Positions 52,630 through 63,689 of a stretch of 64,000 bases of DNA are shown here, piece by piece. The notes beneath the pieces were generated by a model. The model saw only the letters and a list, made by a program, of their open reading frames with translations. It made no database searches and was not told the DNA's origin. Origin of the DNA: Caldicellulosiruptor danielii (GTDB lineage: Bacteria > Bacillota > Thermoanaerobacteria > Caldicellulosiruptorales > Caldicellulosiruptoraceae); NCBI RefSeq assembly GCF_034343125.1, contig NZ_CP139957.1:2758095-2822094 (forward strand), written 5' to 3'. Positions within the stretch are counted from its first letter, which is position 1. Each line of letters begins with the position of its first letter. Made by a program: the position numbers and the translations under genes.

Positions 52630-53349
52630 CTACAGTGGTCTTTTTACTATCTTGTTTGTATTTCTGGGGAAATTTGGCGGTGTTTGTCGCAATTTTTTGA
52701 TGACAATTACGCTTCTTTTCTCATCAGAAAATGGAAGCACAAACTTCTCAATTTGTGTTATTTTCCCACCGAGAAGTTCAATAGCACAAGATGCCAGGTT
52801 TATCTCATCTTCACACTCATATCCTTTTTGAGCCAAGAATACTCCGCCAATTTTCAAAAGCGGAAGAGCATACTCACATAAGATGTTTAGCTTGTCAACC
52901 GCCCGAGCAAATACAAAATCAAACTTTTCTCTAAAATCCTCTTTTTTACCCAAAACTTCAGCTCTTTCGCACACAACGTTTACACCAGAAATCCCAAGAC
53001 TTTCTATTGCCTCAATCATAAAACTACACTTTTTCTTGTTTGAGTCATTAAGCCAGACATTTATGCTCGGCATAGCAATTTTTACAACAAGCCCTGGCAC
53101 ACCAAATCCAGAGCCTATGTCAATAGCAACAGGGTTTTTGTTTGAACATTCTTCTTCAATGAACCTCAAGAGAGAAAGAGAATCAGCAAAGTGTTTTATA
53201 ACAAACTCTTCTTTATCCACAATAGCTGTGAGGTTAAAAAGCTTATTTTTTTCAAGCACCAAGTTCATGTACTTTAAAAAAAGCTGTTTTACAACAAGAG
53301 TGTTTTTTACTTTATAAAACTCCAGTACCCTATCTAAAAGCTCCATCAT
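52630..53349 (-). CDS. rsmG: 16S rRNA (guanine527-N7)-methyltransferase
   Basis: 239 residues, normal length. SAM site [19 protein letters not shown], then [17 protein letters not shown] and [20 protein letters not shown] are RsmG motifs. It methylates G527 of 16S rRNA; loss gives low-level streptomycin resistance in other bacteria. Downstream of mnmG in the conserved origin block. Confidence 0.95.
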   Translation of the reverse strand: MMELLDRVLEFYKVKNTLVVKQLFLKYMNLVLEKNKLFNLTAIVDKEEFVIKHFADSLSLLRFIEEECSNKNPVAIDIGSGFGVPGLVVKIAMPSINVWLNDSNKKKCSFMIEAIESLGISGVNVVCERAEVLGKKEDFREKFDFVFARAVDKLNILCEYALPLLKIGGVFLAQKGYECEDEINLASCAIELLGGKITQIEKFVLPFSDEKRSVIVIKKLRQTPPNFPRNTNKIVKRPL

Positions 53350-53382
53350 TACTATTCCCCTTTGAAAAGTAAAGGTTAAAAA

Positions 53383-55269
53383 TCAATCCTTCTTCTCCTT
53401 TTTAGCCGTCTCAAGCCAGATAAGAAGCACAGAGATATCTGCCGGTGACACACCAGAAATTCGTGATGCCTGGCCAATCGATGCTGGTCTTATTTGCGAA
53501 AGTTTTTGTTTTGCCTCTGTTGAAAGACCAAGTATCTGGTTATAGTCAACCCATTCAGGTATCTTTTTGTTTTCAAGTTTTTTGAACTGCTCAATTCTTT
53601 CAAGCTGTTTTTTGATATACCCCTCGTACTTTATCTCAATCTCAACCTCATCTTGAACATACCAAGGAAGTTCGGGCCTTGCAACATCTATCTCTTTCAA
53701 ATCCTCATACGAAAGCTCAGGCCGCTTTAACAGGTCAGATAGCCTGACACCAGTTGAAATAGGTGATGAGCCCTTTTCCAGTAAAAGCTTATTTACCTTT
53801 TCGCTTGGAGCTATTATAGTATTTTTTACCCTTATAATCTCATCTTCTATCATCTTTTTCTTTTGCAAAAACTTTTCGTACCTTTGCTGTGATATAAGCC
53901 CAATCTTGTAACCAATTTCGGTAAGACGAAGGTCTGCATTGTCCTGTCTTAAAATCAGCCTGTACTCGGCTCTTGAAGTCATTATTCGGTATGGTTCGTT
54001 TGTCCCTTTTGTGACTAAATCGTCTATCAGCACTCCAATGTAAGCCTGCGACCTGTCTAAGACCAGCATCTCTTTTCCTTTTACATACATTGCAGCGTTA
54101 ATCCCGGCAATTAAACCCTGAGCAGCTGCTTCCTCGTACCCTGATGTCCCGTTAATCTGTCCTGCAGAAAACAGACCTTTTATTCTCTTAAACTGCAGTG
54201 TAGGCTCAAGCTGAAGCGGGTTTATACAATCATACTCTATTGCATATGCCGGTCGCATTATCTTGACATTTTCAAGACCTATTACACTTCTGTACATTTT
54301 TACTTGCACATCTTCTGGTAGTGATGTTGACATACCCTGGACATACATCTCGTCAGTGTCAAGCCCTGTTGGTTCAATAAACACCTGGTGTCTTGGCTTG
54401 TCTGCAAACCTTACAACCTTGTCTTCAATTGAAGGACAGTACCTCGGTCCAACACCAGAAATAAGTCCTGTGAAAAGCGGTGCCCTATGAAGGTTTTCCC
54501 TTATTATTTTATGAGTCTCTTCTGTTGTGTATGTCAGATAGCAAGGTACTTGCTCAATATTGAAACTATCTTCATTTTCAAACGAAAACGGCAAAGGTCT
54601 GCTATCGCCCGGCTGAATTTGCATCTTTGAAAAGTCCAGAGACCTTCTGTGAACGCGCGCAGGTGTACCAGTTTTAAACCTCATCAGCTCAATTCCAAGC
54701 TTTTTGAGGTTTTCTGTAAGATATCTTGCTGGGTGCATACCGTCAGGTCCACTGTCAATAACCGTCTCACCTATAATTACCTTTCCGCCAAGAAACGTTC
54801 CGGTTGCAAGCACAACTGCTTTTGCTAAAAAAATTGCACCTGTTGTTATTTTCACACCCTTTACCCTTCCATCTTCAACTAAAACCTCGCACACCTCACC
54901 CTGGCGAATGTCAAGGTTCTCCTGATTTTCAAGTACCCTTTTCATATAGAGCCTGTAGCGACTTCTATCACACTGTGCCCTTAGTGAATACACCGCAGGA
55001 CCCTTTGCCCTGTTTAGAATTCTTACCTGGATTGCTGTTGCATCTGCAGCTTTTCCCATCTCACCGCCAAGCGCGTCTATCTCGCGAACCAGGTGTCCTT
55101 TGCCAGTACCACCAATGCTCGGGTTGCACGGCATGTTGCCAACCGAGTCCAAGTTTATTGCAAATATTATGGTTTTAAGACCAAGCCGAGAAGATGCAAG
55201 CGCAGCTTCAATCCCCGCATGACCTGCACCAACCACCGCAATGTCGTACTCACCTGCAACAAATTCCAT
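53383..55269 (-). CDS. mnmG: tRNA uridine 5-carboxymethylaminomethyl modification enzyme MnmG
   Basis: 628 residues. FAD site [53 protein letters not shown] and [20 protein letters not shown] are family blocks; the C-terminal helical domain ([20 protein letters not shown]) is complete. With MnmE it modifies the wobble uridine of several tRNAs. Lies 31 bp after mnmE. Confidence 0.97.
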   Translation of the reverse strand: MEFVAGEYDIAVVGAGHAGIEAALASSRLGLKTIIFAINLDSVGNMPCNPSIGGTGKGHLVREIDALGGEMGKAADATAIQVRILNRAKGPAVYSLRAQCDRSRYRLYMKRVLENQENLDIRQGEVCEVLVEDGRVKGVKITTGAIFLAKAVVLATGTFLGGKVIIGETVIDSGPDGMHPARYLTENLKKLGIELMRFKTGTPARVHRRSLDFSKMQIQPGDSRPLPFSFENEDSFNIEQVPCYLTYTTEETHKIIRENLHRAPLFTGLISGVGPRYCPSIEDKVVRFADKPRHQVFIEPTGLDTDEMYVQGMSTSLPEDVQVKMYRSVIGLENVKIMRPAYAIEYDCINPLQLEPTLQFKRIKGLFSAGQINGTSGYEEAAAQGLIAGINAAMYVKGKEMLVLDRSQAYIGVLIDDLVTKGTNEPYRIMTSRAEYRLILRQDNADLRLTEIGYKIGLISQQRYEKFLQKKKMIEDEIIRVKNTIIAPSEKVNKLLLEKGSSPISTGVRLSDLLKRPELSYEDLKEIDVARPELPWYVQDEVEIEIKYEGYIKKQLERIEQFKKLENKKIPEWVDYNQILGLSTEAKQKLSQIRPASIGQASRISGVSPADISVLLIWLETAKKEKKD

Positions 55270-55300
55270 AATCTTAAATCCTACCCCCTTTTTTAAAATC

Positions 55301-56668
55301 TCATTTTCCTATGCAAAACATTGAAAATATCCTGTCCACCATATCCTCTGTGACGTTCTTACCGGTTATCTGATAAAGGCTTTCAAGTGCACTTTTGATG
55401 TCAATTGACAGAATGTCAAGAGGTACACTATACACGTTCTCTTTTGCAGAGAGCAAAAACTCTTTTGCTTTTAAAAGAAGCTCTTTGTGACGAATGTTTG
55501 TTACAAGAACACTGTCAAGGCTTTCAATGCCTTTGTCCAGGACCTCGTTTACTATTGCTTTTTCAACAAGCTCTAAGTTCCTGTCATGCTCAACAGATAT
55601 GAATATCCCTTCCTTGCCAAAAATTCTTTTGATGTCATCCTGTGAAATTTTTACTTCCTTGTCAATCTTGTTAACAAGAACAACAAACCTCTTGTTCTTG
55701 ATTGTTTCAAAAATCTCCAAATCTTCCTGCAAAATGCCGTCTGATTCTATCATGAAAAGGACAAGGTCAGCTCTTTCGATACTTTCCAATGTCTTCTTAA
55801 CACCAATTTTTTCAACAATATCTTCTGTTTTTCTCACACCTGCAGTATCAGCAAGGATTATTGGAAGCCCTTCAATGTCTAAAACCTCTTCAATCACATC
55901 CCGTGTTGTGCCGGGTATGTCAGTTACAATTGCCTTTTCTTCTTTTAATAGCCTGTTGAGAAGAGAGGATTTCCCAACGTTAGGTCTTCCAACAATGACA
56001 GTGTATATTCCACTTTTTATTGCTTTTCCTGTTTCGTATGATTTTAAAAGTTTTTCGATTTTATTTAACGCATTATCCAAGGTATTCAAAATCACAGGGT
56101 GTTGTACCTCATCAACCTCATGTTCTGAAAAGTCAATTGATGCTTCAATTGATGCAACAAGATCCAAAAGAAGCTGAGAAATCTCTTCAATTTTCTGGCT
56201 TAGCATTCCTTTTAACTGCTTTGCAGCATTTTGTTGCAAAAGCCTTGTCTTTGAATTTATTATATCTATCACAGCTTCAGCTTGAGATAGGTCAATTCTG
56301 CCGTTTAAAAAAGCCCGTTTTGTAAACTCACCAGGCATGGCATGGCGTGCACCATTTTTGATTGCAGCCTCTAAAATTCTTTTTAGCACAACCATGCCAC
56401 CGTGGCTCTGAATCTCAACAACATCCTCCCCTGTATACGAATGGGGGGACCTAAACTTTATCAAAATTGCCTCGTCAATAAATTCATCACAGTCATACAC
56501 ATCAACAAGCGCAGCATACCTTACAGGGATGTCTTTTATGCTTTTATATTTCCTGCTTTTTATGATCTTTTCTGCAATATCAAAAGCACTTTTACCGGAT
56601 ACCCTTACAATTCCTATCCCGCCTGTACCAATTGGAGTTGAAATTGCAACAATTGTGTCAAACTCCAT
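55301..56668 (-). CDS. mnmE: tRNA modification GTPase MnmE
   Basis: 455 residues from ATG 56668 (GAGGGG 8 bp upstream), which gives the family start [20 protein letters not shown]. The folate-binding N-domain is followed by the G domain: [35 protein letters not shown] and NKID. The C-terminal CIGK is the catalytic tail. Partner of MnmG in the cytoplasm. Confidence 0.97.
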   Translation of the reverse strand: MEFDTIVAISTPIGTGGIGIVRVSGKSAFDIAEKIIKSRKYKSIKDIPVRYAALVDVYDCDEFIDEAILIKFRSPHSYTGEDVVEIQSHGGMVVLKRILEAAIKNGARHAMPGEFTKRAFLNGRIDLSQAEAVIDIINSKTRLLQQNAAKQLKGMLSQKIEEISQLLLDLVASIEASIDFSEHEVDEVQHPVILNTLDNALNKIEKLLKSYETGKAIKSGIYTVIVGRPNVGKSSLLNRLLKEEKAIVTDIPGTTRDVIEEVLDIEGLPIILADTAGVRKTEDIVEKIGVKKTLESIERADLVLFMIESDGILQEDLEIFETIKNKRFVVLVNKIDKEVKISQDDIKRIFGKEGIFISVEHDRNLELVEKAIVNEVLDKGIESLDSVLVTNIRHKELLLKAKEFLLSAKENVYSVPLDILSIDIKSALESLYQITGKNVTEDMVDRIFSMFCIGK

Positions 56669-56758
56669 CTTTACTTTCCCCTCTTTTACAAAACTTTTCA
56701 GAAATACAAACAAAGCAGGGCAAAAGTAATTTACCCTGCTTTTGATGATTCTTTTCAC

Positions 56759-57385
56759 CTATTTCAATGTAATTACAACCTTTCTGTAGGGCTCTTCACC
56801 CTCTGAGTACGTTGTGACAAACCTGTGGTTTTGCAAAGTGGTGTGGATGATTCTTCTCTCATATGGAGTCATGGGCCTTAGCTTAATACTCTTTTTGCTT
56901 CTTGCCACTTTGTCTGCCAAAGTTAGAGCAAGTCTTCTGAGCCTTTCTTCTTTTCTCTTTCTAAAATTCTGGCAGTCAAGAAGAATTCTAACAGTCTCCT
57001 CCTCTGGCACTCCTCTGTTGACAACAACACCTGTCAAAAATTGAAGAGCATCAAGCACCTCGCCATCCTTGCCAATAAGCTTAAATGTATTTTTCCCGAA
57101 AAGATTTACTTTTATGAATTCTCCATCCCTTACCATATCCATCCTGTCAATTTTGACGTCCATGTTAGTAAGCACACTTTTCAAAAACTCTTCAATCTTC
57201 TCTTCTGGCGTCTGTTTTGCAATCACTTTTACTTTTGCTGGTCGAGTGCCAATAATCCCCAGAATTCCTTTTGACCCCTCGTCAATTACCACAATTTCAG
57301 CCTTATCGCGCGATATTCCAAGTTCTCTTAAAGCAAGTTCAACTGCTTCATCTACAGTCTTTGCGGTCTTTTCTACCCATTTCAT
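56759..57385 (-). CDS. jag: RNA-binding protein Jag/KhpB (SpoIIIJ-associated)
   Basis: 208 residues from ATG 57385 (GGAGGAG 8 bp upstream). Jag-N domain (VEKTAKTVDEAVELALRELG), KH domain (IGKDGEVLDALQFLTGVVVN) and R3H domain (YERRIIHTTLQNHRFVTTYS) in order. Binds RNA and is linked to cell division and wall growth. Between yidC and mnmE as in most Firmicutes. Confidence 0.95.
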   Translation of the reverse strand: MKWVEKTAKTVDEAVELALRELGISRDKAEIVVIDEGSKGILGIIGTRPAKVKVIAKQTPEEKIEEFLKSVLTNMDVKIDRMDMVRDGEFIKVNLFGKNTFKLIGKDGEVLDALQFLTGVVVNRGVPEEETVRILLDCQNFRKRKEERLRRLALTLADKVARSKKSIKLRPMTPYERRIIHTTLQNHRFVTTYSEGEEPYRKVVITLK

Positions 57386-57414
57386 AAAAATTTCTCCTCC
57401 GCACAAGAAATTTT

Positions 57415-58440
57415 TTATTTTTTCTTTTTCTTACTGGTTCTGTGCTGGCCAGAAATCTGCTTCTTTAGCTTTTCTAACTCTCTTTTTCTTTCTCTTTCTT
57501 TCTCTTCACTCTCTTTGCTCTCACTTTTAGCTTCTTCTTTTTCATCTTTATTGGAGCTATCTTCACTTTCTTCCTTTGACTCAATCTCCTGCATTTTTTG
57601 TGCCTGTTTTTCGAGCTGTTTTTTCTTCTCTTCTTCCTCTTTCTTGTGTTTCAATTTTTTGTACACAACCTCATTTGCTATAAACTGCTGCAAAATTGTA
57701 AACAGGTTTGTAACCGTCCAGTAAAGCACAAGACCAGACGGCACCTGCAACGCTATAAAGTAAGACATAAGAGGGCTGAAAATCATTAGGCTCTTATTCA
57801 TACTCTCTGCCATGGCATTTGTCTGGGATGAAGAATACTGCGGATTGAACTTCTTTTGGCTATTCATCGAATATAGGATTGACAAAAAGGAAAATGCAGC
57901 ACTCAAAATTGGAAGCACTATCAGCTCTTTCTGGGCAAGGTTTATCCCGAAAAAGTGCATGTCAAGCCCAAGCCTTTGCGCTTCATTAACAATCCTTTGT
58001 GTGATATTGTAACCTGTTGCGCCTGTTATGAGGTCTTTGACATACTGATGGGATTTCCCAAGCACGTACACAAGCGGGTTTTGAAATACATAGTAAAGCG
58101 AAAACAAAATAGGAATCTGTACAAGCAGCGGCCAGCACCCACCTGCGGGATTGTAACCTGTCTCCTGGTACAGCTTTAACATCTCTTCCTGCATCTTTCT
58201 CTGGTCGTTTTTGTATTTTTGCTGTATTTCCTGAAGTCTTGGCGCAACTTCTGCCATCTTGGATGTGGATTGAATCTGTTTTATATACAAAGGAAGAAGA
58301 AGCCCTCTTACTATCAATGTAAGAAGTATGATAGCTATGCCATAGCTTCCTGGAATGTGAGCGCTGTGTAAAAAGTCGTATATGAACTTCAAAAGTCGTC
58401 CGAGCGGAATTGCCAAAAAATCAAACCATGTCGGGTTCAA
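57415..58440 (-). CDS. yidC: Membrane protein insertase YidC/OxaA
   Basis: 341 residues from TTG 58440, with GGAGG 9 bp upstream. Five membrane helices with YGIAIILLTLIVRGLLLPLY, the ETGYNPAGGCWPLLVQIPIL loop and FIALQVPSGLVLYWTVTNLF. There is no signal peptide or lipobox. The tail of about 90 residues is extremely charged (KEEEEKKKQLEKQAQKMQEI, SKKKKK), longer than usual, and may bind ribosomes. It inserts membrane proteins with or without Sec. Confidence 0.96.
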   Translation of the reverse strand: MNPTWFDFLAIPLGRLLKFIYDFLHSAHIPGSYGIAIILLTLIVRGLLLPLYIKQIQSTSKMAEVAPRLQEIQQKYKNDQRKMQEEMLKLYQETGYNPAGGCWPLLVQIPILFSLYYVFQNPLVYVLGKSHQYVKDLITGATGYNITQRIVNEAQRLGLDMHFFGINLAQKELIVLPILSAAFSFLSILYSMNSQKKFNPQYSSSQTNAMAESMNKSLMIFSPLMSYFIALQVPSGLVLYWTVTNLFTILQQFIANEVVYKKLKHKKEEEEKKKQLEKQAQKMQEIESKEESEDSSNKDEKEEAKSESKESEEKERERKRELEKLKKQISGQHRTSKKKKK

Positions 58441-58495
58441 AATTTCTTTCCTCCTCTAATTCTCAAAACTTTTTATCTCAATTTTAAATTTATTT

Positions 58496-58723
58496 TTACT
58501 TCAATGGGTCATATCCACCGGGATGAAATGGATGGCACTTAACAATCCTCTTAAATCCCAGCCATAGCCCGTAAAACCCATACTTTTCAATTGCCTGCAA
58601 TGTGTACTCAGAACATGTCGGGTAAAATCTGCAGCTTGGCACAACCTTCAGCGGAGATATAAACTTCTGATAAAATCTTATCAAAAATTTTAATGTTAGT
58701 AAAATATATTTTTTAACTCTCAT
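58496..58723 (-). CDS. yidD: Membrane protein insertion efficiency factor YidD
   Basis: 75 residues; [33 protein letters not shown] and [12 protein letters not shown] are the family signature with the conserved cysteines. Two to three bases from rnpA, as usual. Confidence 0.95.
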   Translation of the reverse strand: MRVKKYILLTLKFLIRFYQKFISPLKVVPSCRFYPTCSEYTLQAIEKYGFYGLWLGFKRIVKCHPFHPGGYDPLK

Positions 58724-58726
58724 CTT

Positions 58727-59086
58727 TCATTCCTCTTTCAATAGTCTAAGTCTTTTAAAAGCCTTTTCAAGGTCTTCTTTGAAGTCCTTTAAATGTATCT
58801 CCCTTGCCTTTATTTTATCATCTTTTATTTTTCTTGCAATCACCACAATGTCAAATCCCTGCTTGATTCTATCTTTGTTTTCTAAAATCCAAGCCCGCAC
58901 AATTCTTTTAAACCGATTTCGTGCTGTTGCTTTGCCAAGCTTTGCAGACATTGAAATCCCAAACCTGTTAATTGAAAGACCATTTTTCAATGAATACACA
59001 ACAATTTTCTCCTGCGCCGCAAATCTTCCTCTTCTTATGCATGCTTCAAATTCTTCATTTTTTTTTAGCGTAACAAACTTGTTCAT
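58727..59086 (-). CDS. rnpA: Ribonuclease P protein component
   Basis: 119 residues; FGISMSAKLGKATARNRFKR holds the RNR motif that binds RNase P RNA. Lies after rpmH on the same strand. Confidence 0.96.
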   Translation of the reverse strand: MNKFVTLKKNEEFEACIRRGRFAAQEKIVVYSLKNGLSINRFGISMSAKLGKATARNRFKRIVRAWILENKDRIKQGFDIVVIARKIKDDKIKAREIHLKDFKEDLEKAFKRLRLLKEE

Positions 59087-59140
59087 TCACTTTCTTTCCT
59101 TGTTAGTAGATTTTCACCACACACTTTTTCTTTTTTTAAG

Positions 59141-59174
59141 CAAAAAGACCACTTTTTGTATTCAAAGTGGTCTT
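59141..59174 (-). terminator. Hairpin between rpmH and rnpA
   Basis: AAGACCACTTTG and AAAGTGGTCTT followed by TTTGCTT on the minus strand; probably attenuates the rpmH transcript before rnpA. Confidence 0.75.
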
Positions 59175-59177
59175 CCA

Positions 59178-59312
59178 CTACACTGCAAGTCTCTTTCTAC
59201 CTTTCAGTCTTCTTCTTTTCAAAACCTTTCTTCCGCCTTTAGTTCTCATTCTCACTAAAAATCCGTGAGTTCTTTTTCTTCTCTTGTTATGAGGCTGGTA
59301 TGTCCTTTTCAT
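59178..59312 (-). CDS. rpmH: Ribosomal protein L34
   Basis: 44 residues: [20 protein letters not shown] ... [18 protein letters not shown], the full and highly conserved L34. GGAGG precedes the ATG. It is the first gene of the leftward block. Confidence 0.97.
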   Translation of the reverse strand: MKRTYQPHNKRRKRTHGFLVRMRTKGGRKVLKRRRLKGRKRLAV

Positions 59313-59584
59313 ATTCTGCCCTCCTCCCTTAAAAAAAGTTTATGCTATACCTACATTCTTTCCTCTTAAGCATACAGTAAAACAAATTTTATTATACTCC
59401 AAATCATACAGAAAAGTCAAAGGGTTGTTTTTACTGTTTATTAACTTTTCTTTTAATTGCCTCTGGCTGCTTTCAGTCTTTTTCTAAAAAATTATACAAC
59501 TTTTTAAAATTACTTGCATATTATTTTTTCTTCTATGCAAAACTAAAACTTAGAAACAGGTGTGAATGACGGAGTAAATTTAAA

Positions 59585-61057
59585 ATGAAAAAATCTTCTG
59601 CTACCAACTCAATCACACCATCTTACGACCAGAACATTCAAAATATCAAGGCCGAGTTTGGAAATTTCAGCGACCTTATTATAAGAGAATTCAAGATAGG
59701 CAAAAGCAACATAAGAGCTTTTCTTGTAATGATAGATGGGCTTATTGACAAAGCGGTAATAAATGAACACATTCTAAAACCGCTCATGAGAGATATCAGC
59801 ATTTACAAAAAAGACCAATCTACATGTGAAGAGGTTTACACCATTATCAAAGAAAACATTCTATACAGCCACTGCATAACAGAAGAGAGAAACTGGGCAA
59901 AGACAGTGCACTGTATATTGTGTGGCGACGTTGCACTTTTCATTGACAGTATAGACAGATGTCTTTTGATATCTGTGCGCGGGTGGGAGTCACGAGGAAT
60001 TGAAGAGCCAAACACAGAGGTTGTTGTAAGAGGTCCAAGGGAAGGTTTTACTGAAAATTTGAGAACAAATACTGCACTTATCAGAAGAAAGATACGTGAC
60101 CCAAAACTAAAAATTGAGTCAATTAAGATTGGAAAAATCTCCAAAACAGACATTGGAATATGCTATATCGAATCAATTGCAAAAAAAGAGCTTGTAGATG
60201 AGGTAAAAAGACGCCTTGAAAAGATTGATATGGAATACATTCTCGAATCAGGGTATATAGAATCTTTCATAGAAGACGGCAAATATTCAATCTTTCCTAC
60301 AGTCGGAAACTCAGAAAAACCGGATGTGGTTGTTGGAAAACTAATGGAAGGAAGGGTTGCTATACTTGTTGACGGAACGCCTTTCGCTTTAACCGTCCCA
60401 TACCTTTTTGTTGAAGCTTTTCAAACAAGTGAGGATTACTATTCAAGACCTTACTACTACAGCATTGTAAGGTTTTTGAGATATTTTTCATTCTTTGTAG
60501 CAACCATACTGCCAGCTTTGTATATTGCAGTTACAACATTCCACCAGGAACTTTTGCCAACATCACTTTTAATTAGCATTGCAAGCGCCCAGGCAGGAAT
60601 ACCCTTCCCATCGTTTGCAGAAACACTCACAATGCTTGTAATATACGAAATATTAAAAGAAGCGGGTGTGAGACTTCCAAGACCGGTTGGTCAGGCAATT
60701 TCTATTGTTGGTGCACTTGTTATCGGTGAGGCAGCGGTGTCAGCCGGGCTCATCGGAGCTCCAATGGTTGTGACAGTTGCTTTTACTGCAATATCCACTT
60801 TTATGATTCCTGCAATTTCTGATGCAGCTACAATTGTAAGATTTGCGTGTGTTTTTATGTCTTCTATTTGTGGTCTTTATGGGATAATACTTGTTTGGAT
60901 TTTGATGATTATTCACCTTTGCAGCTTAAAATCATTTGGGGTAAACTACCTTGTGCCCATAGCTCCAACGGTGTTCCATGACCTTAAAGACGTGTTTGTG
61001 AGGCTTCCGTGGAGGATTTTGAAAAAACGACCTGTAGTTTTCAACAAAAAATTTTAG
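59585..61057 (+). CDS. gerKA: Spore germination receptor A subunit (GerA/SpoVAF family)
   Basis: A 490-residue protein. A soluble N-terminal part of about 290 residues (SVRGWESRGIEEPNTEVVVR, GPREGFTENLRTNTALIRRK) is followed by about five membrane helices with GIPFPSFAETLTMLVIYEIL and RPVGQAISIVGALVIGEAAV. It is the A subunit of a nutrient-sensing germinant receptor in the spore inner membrane. A forespore-type promoter (GCATA near 59517, then CAAAACTA) may drive it. First of four genes. The symbol is by family; the receptor's ligand is unknown. Confidence 0.9.
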   Translation: MKKSSATNSITPSYDQNIQNIKAEFGNFSDLIIREFKIGKSNIRAFLVMIDGLIDKAVINEHILKPLMRDISIYKKDQSTCEEVYTIIKENILYSHCITEERNWAKTVHCILCGDVALFIDSIDRCLLISVRGWESRGIEEPNTEVVVRGPREGFTENLRTNTALIRRKIRDPKLKIESIKIGKISKTDIGICYIESIAKKELVDEVKRRLEKIDMEYILESGYIESFIEDGKYSIFPTVGNSEKPDVVVGKLMEGRVAILVDGTPFALTVPYLFVEAFQTSEDYYSRPYYYSIVRFLRYFSFFVATILPALYIAVTTFHQELLPTSLLISIASAQAGIPFPSFAETLTMLVIYEILKEAGVRLPRPVGQAISIVGALVIGEAAVSAGLIGAPMVVTVAFTAISTFMIPAISDAATIVRFACVFMSSICGLYGIILVWILMIIHLCSLKSFGVNYLVPIAPTVFHDLKDVFVRLPWRILKKRPVVFNKKF

Positions 61058-61079
61058 AGTCGGGTGGTATGCCGAGAAA

Positions 61080-62192
61080 ATGTCAAACTCAAAGATATCA
61101 TATTCACAGTTTTTGTATCTATTTTTTATCAACAGAATAGTAATGGTGCTTACATTTCTTCCAATATTCAATGCACCACCAAAAAACCAGGACGTATGGC
61201 TTTCGGTTGTTTTCATGTATCCTTTTTCCATTTTAGCATCACTGCCCCTTCTTTATCTTTGCTCTTTGTTTCCAAACCAAACATTTACAAGTATTCTTTA
61301 CACAGTATTTGGAAAAGCATCAAAAGTTTTGTCTATTTTATATGTTTGGTTTTTCTTTCACATCACAGCAATCCAAATCGCACAGTTTGTTGAGTTCATG
61401 GCAACAGCTGTCTTGCCAGAAACACCAGTCCTGTTTTTGATAGTAACAATGCTGATTGTCTGTCTTTACGCACTTAAAAAAGGGATAGAGCCTTTGGCAA
61501 GATTTGCCCAGATAACATCATTTATAACAATGTTAAGTCTTGCAATTATTATGATAATATCTTTAAGGTTTTTTGACCCTTCAGTTTTTGAGCCAGTTTT
61601 AGAAAAGAATATACTACAGCCTATTTTTGGCGGAATATATCTGTGTTCACTAAGCTCTGAAATAATTACAATTGGTATGGTAAATCCGTATATTGTTAAG
61701 GTCAAGAACAAAAAATGTATATTAAAAGACATCACAAAAACCATTGCACTGGCTTTCTTGCTGGTTGTCATATTTTATCTTGCAATCACAGTGATTGTCC
61801 TTTCTCTTTTTGGATATACCCAGGCAAGCAGGCTTTCTTTCCCATTTTACTCTGCAATAAAGGTACTTAGCATGGCAGAGTTTCTTGAAAGGTTTGAATC
61901 GCTTCACATGGCAATTTGGATAATGGGCATATTTCTCAAAATCACATATTTTATGTACATCCTTCTTACAACTGTACAGGAGCTGAGAAATACTGCAGAC
62001 TATTTTGCATACGCAATTCCCTTTACATCAGTGCTTGCACCTTTTGTATTTTATATAATTCCTGACTTTCTATCTCTTGACAGGTTTATGAGCTACAGGT
62101 ATTTTACCCTGTACTCGTATATTTTTATATTTCTCATACCGCTTTTTACTCTCATATTTGCAAAAATTAAGCAGAGGTTGAGTAACAGATGA
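61080..62192 (+). CDS. gerKB: Spore germination receptor B subunit (endospore permease)
   Basis: 370 residues, about ten membrane helices of the amino-acid-permease-like GerB fold (SVVFMYPFSILASLPLLYLC, FFHITAIQIAQFVEFMATAV). It probably holds the germinant-binding site. Starts 22 bp after gerKA and overlaps gerKC by 4 bp. Confidence 0.9.
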   Translation: MSNSKISYSQFLYLFFINRIVMVLTFLPIFNAPPKNQDVWLSVVFMYPFSILASLPLLYLCSLFPNQTFTSILYTVFGKASKVLSILYVWFFFHITAIQIAQFVEFMATAVLPETPVLFLIVTMLIVCLYALKKGIEPLARFAQITSFITMLSLAIIMIISLRFFDPSVFEPVLEKNILQPIFGGIYLCSLSSEIITIGMVNPYIVKVKNKKCILKDITKTIALAFLLVVIFYLAITVIVLSLFGYTQASRLSFPFYSAIKVLSMAEFLERFESLHMAIWIMGIFLKITYFMYILLTTVQELRNTADYFAYAIPFTSVLAPFVFYIIPDFLSLDRFMSYRYFTLYSYIFIFLIPLFTLIFAKIKQRLSNR

Positions 62193-63310
62193 GAAGGTTT
62201 GTAACAGCTTTAATACTACTTTTAATACCAGTTTATCTGACAGGTTGCTGGAACAGAAAAGAGCTCAACGACATCTTGATTGTTCAGGCAGTTGGAGTTG
62301 ACAAAAATAAAAGCGGGCAGTTCAAGCTCACATATCAGGTTCTAAAACCAAAGGTACTCAAAAATCCAACAAATTTGCCGTCAAGCTCACAGCAAAAAGG
62401 AGTGTGGTGTTTTTCATCAACAGGCAAAAGCGTATTTGACGCTATTCGAAACGCAACACTCTCATGCGACAAAAAGCTTTTCTTTTCACACAACAAGATT
62501 GTGGTCATTAGCGAAAAAGTTGCACATCAAGGAATTGAAGATATTCTTGATATATTCTTAAGGTATCATGAATTTCGCCCAGATGCATATCTTATTATAA
62601 CATCAAATGACATAGAAAAATTCTTGGATACAACTGTCCCCATAGAGTCGATACCTGCAAAAGAACTTGAAAATGTGATAAAGAACTACCTTGCAAATGC
62701 AAAAACGTTTCCTGTCAGGCTATACGAATTTCAAAAGATGTCAAATACAAAGTCAAAAACTGCATTTGTTCCTTTTGTGACAACAAAATCACCTTTAAAA
62801 CAATCTTCTCAGACACAGATATTTTATGTAGAAAAAATGGCAGTTTTTGATAACTACAAGCTTACAGGGTATCTCACACATCAGCAGATGCGAGGACTTT
62901 TATGGGTAGCTGGCAAAATAAAAAGCGGGATATATCCAGTAAAGATTGATAAAGGGTTATTTTCCTTAGAACTTATACGAAACAGTAGCAAAGTCACTGT
63001 CAATAAAAAAGAGGGCAAAACTTTTTTTACTTTTCGAATAATCGCTGAGACAAACCTTGGTGAAAAATATTCATACTACTTAATCTCAAGCTCTTTGATA
63101 GAAAAGATAAAAAAAGAGCTCAGCAAATCAATCAAAAGCGACATTCAAAATACTCTTAAAAAATCGTTTGAACTCAATTGCGACATTTTGCACCTTGGCG
63201 ATATCTACTATTCATCATACAGAAAGCCTTTAAAGTTTGACAAAAATTCTATTTCTGTCTCAATTGTTGTAAAGCCGTTCATAAGGCGATTTGGTATGAT
63301 GAAAGAATAA
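62189..63310 (+). CDS. gerKC: Spore germination receptor C subunit (Ger(x)C lipoprotein)
   Basis: A 373-residue lipoprotein with lipobox LTGC at residues 17-20. CWNRKELNDILIVQAVGVDK is the family start, and the tail has DILHLGDIYY. The C subunit sits on the outer face of the spore inner membrane and completes the receptor. Confidence 0.93.
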   Translation: MRRFVTALILLLIPVYLTGCWNRKELNDILIVQAVGVDKNKSGQFKLTYQVLKPKVLKNPTNLPSSSQQKGVWCFSSTGKSVFDAIRNATLSCDKKLFFSHNKIVVISEKVAHQGIEDILDIFLRYHEFRPDAYLIITSNDIEKFLDTTVPIESIPAKELENVIKNYLANAKTFPVRLYEFQKMSNTKSKTAFVPFVTTKSPLKQSSQTQIFYVEKMAVFDNYKLTGYLTHQQMRGLLWVAGKIKSGIYPVKIDKGLFSLELIRNSSKVTVNKKEGKTFFTFRIIAETNLGEKYSYYLISSSLIEKIKKELSKSIKSDIQNTLKKSFELNCDILHLGDIYYSSYRKPLKFDKNSISVSIVVKPFIRRFGMMKE

Positions 63311-63332
63311 AATTCAAGGAGAAAAAAGGGCC

Positions 63333-63551
63333 ATGAACATAGGATTTATAGCTATTTTTTACCTGTTACTTTTTGCAGCAGAGTATTATATCTTGAAAAG
63401 AAGATGGCTTCAAAAAGAGATATTTTTCACAGGCCTTTTGATTTTCACAGGGTTTGTTCTCAGCTTAATTCTAAACATCATGAAAAAGGTGCCAAATCCG
63501 CACATTTTGATTGAAAAGCTCTTTGACAAGCTATTTTCTCTATTTATGTAA
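63333..63551 (+). CDS. Small two-helix membrane protein of the germination operon
   Basis: 72 residues with two membrane segments (IAIFYLLLFAAEYYIL and FFTGLLIFTGFVLSLILNIM) and a short cytoplasmic or lumenal tail. It lies 22 bp after gerKC with AAGGAG before its ATG. Small two-helix D subunits are known in some germination receptor operons, and this has that form; similarity by sequence is not established. Confidence 0.65.
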   Translation: MNIGFIAIFYLLLFAAEYYILKRRWLQKEIFFTGLLIFTGFVLSLILNIMKKVPNPHILIEKLFDKLFSLFM

Positions 63552-63689
63552 ACACAAAATTTAAAAACTATCCAAAAATAAAATTAAAAATTGTCCCCAG
63601 AAAAAACTATGTTTACTTAATCTTTTAAAAGCCTCTTTTCTTGCACCTTCTTCTAATAAGTATTCCAATAAAAAGTCAACCATCGTTAA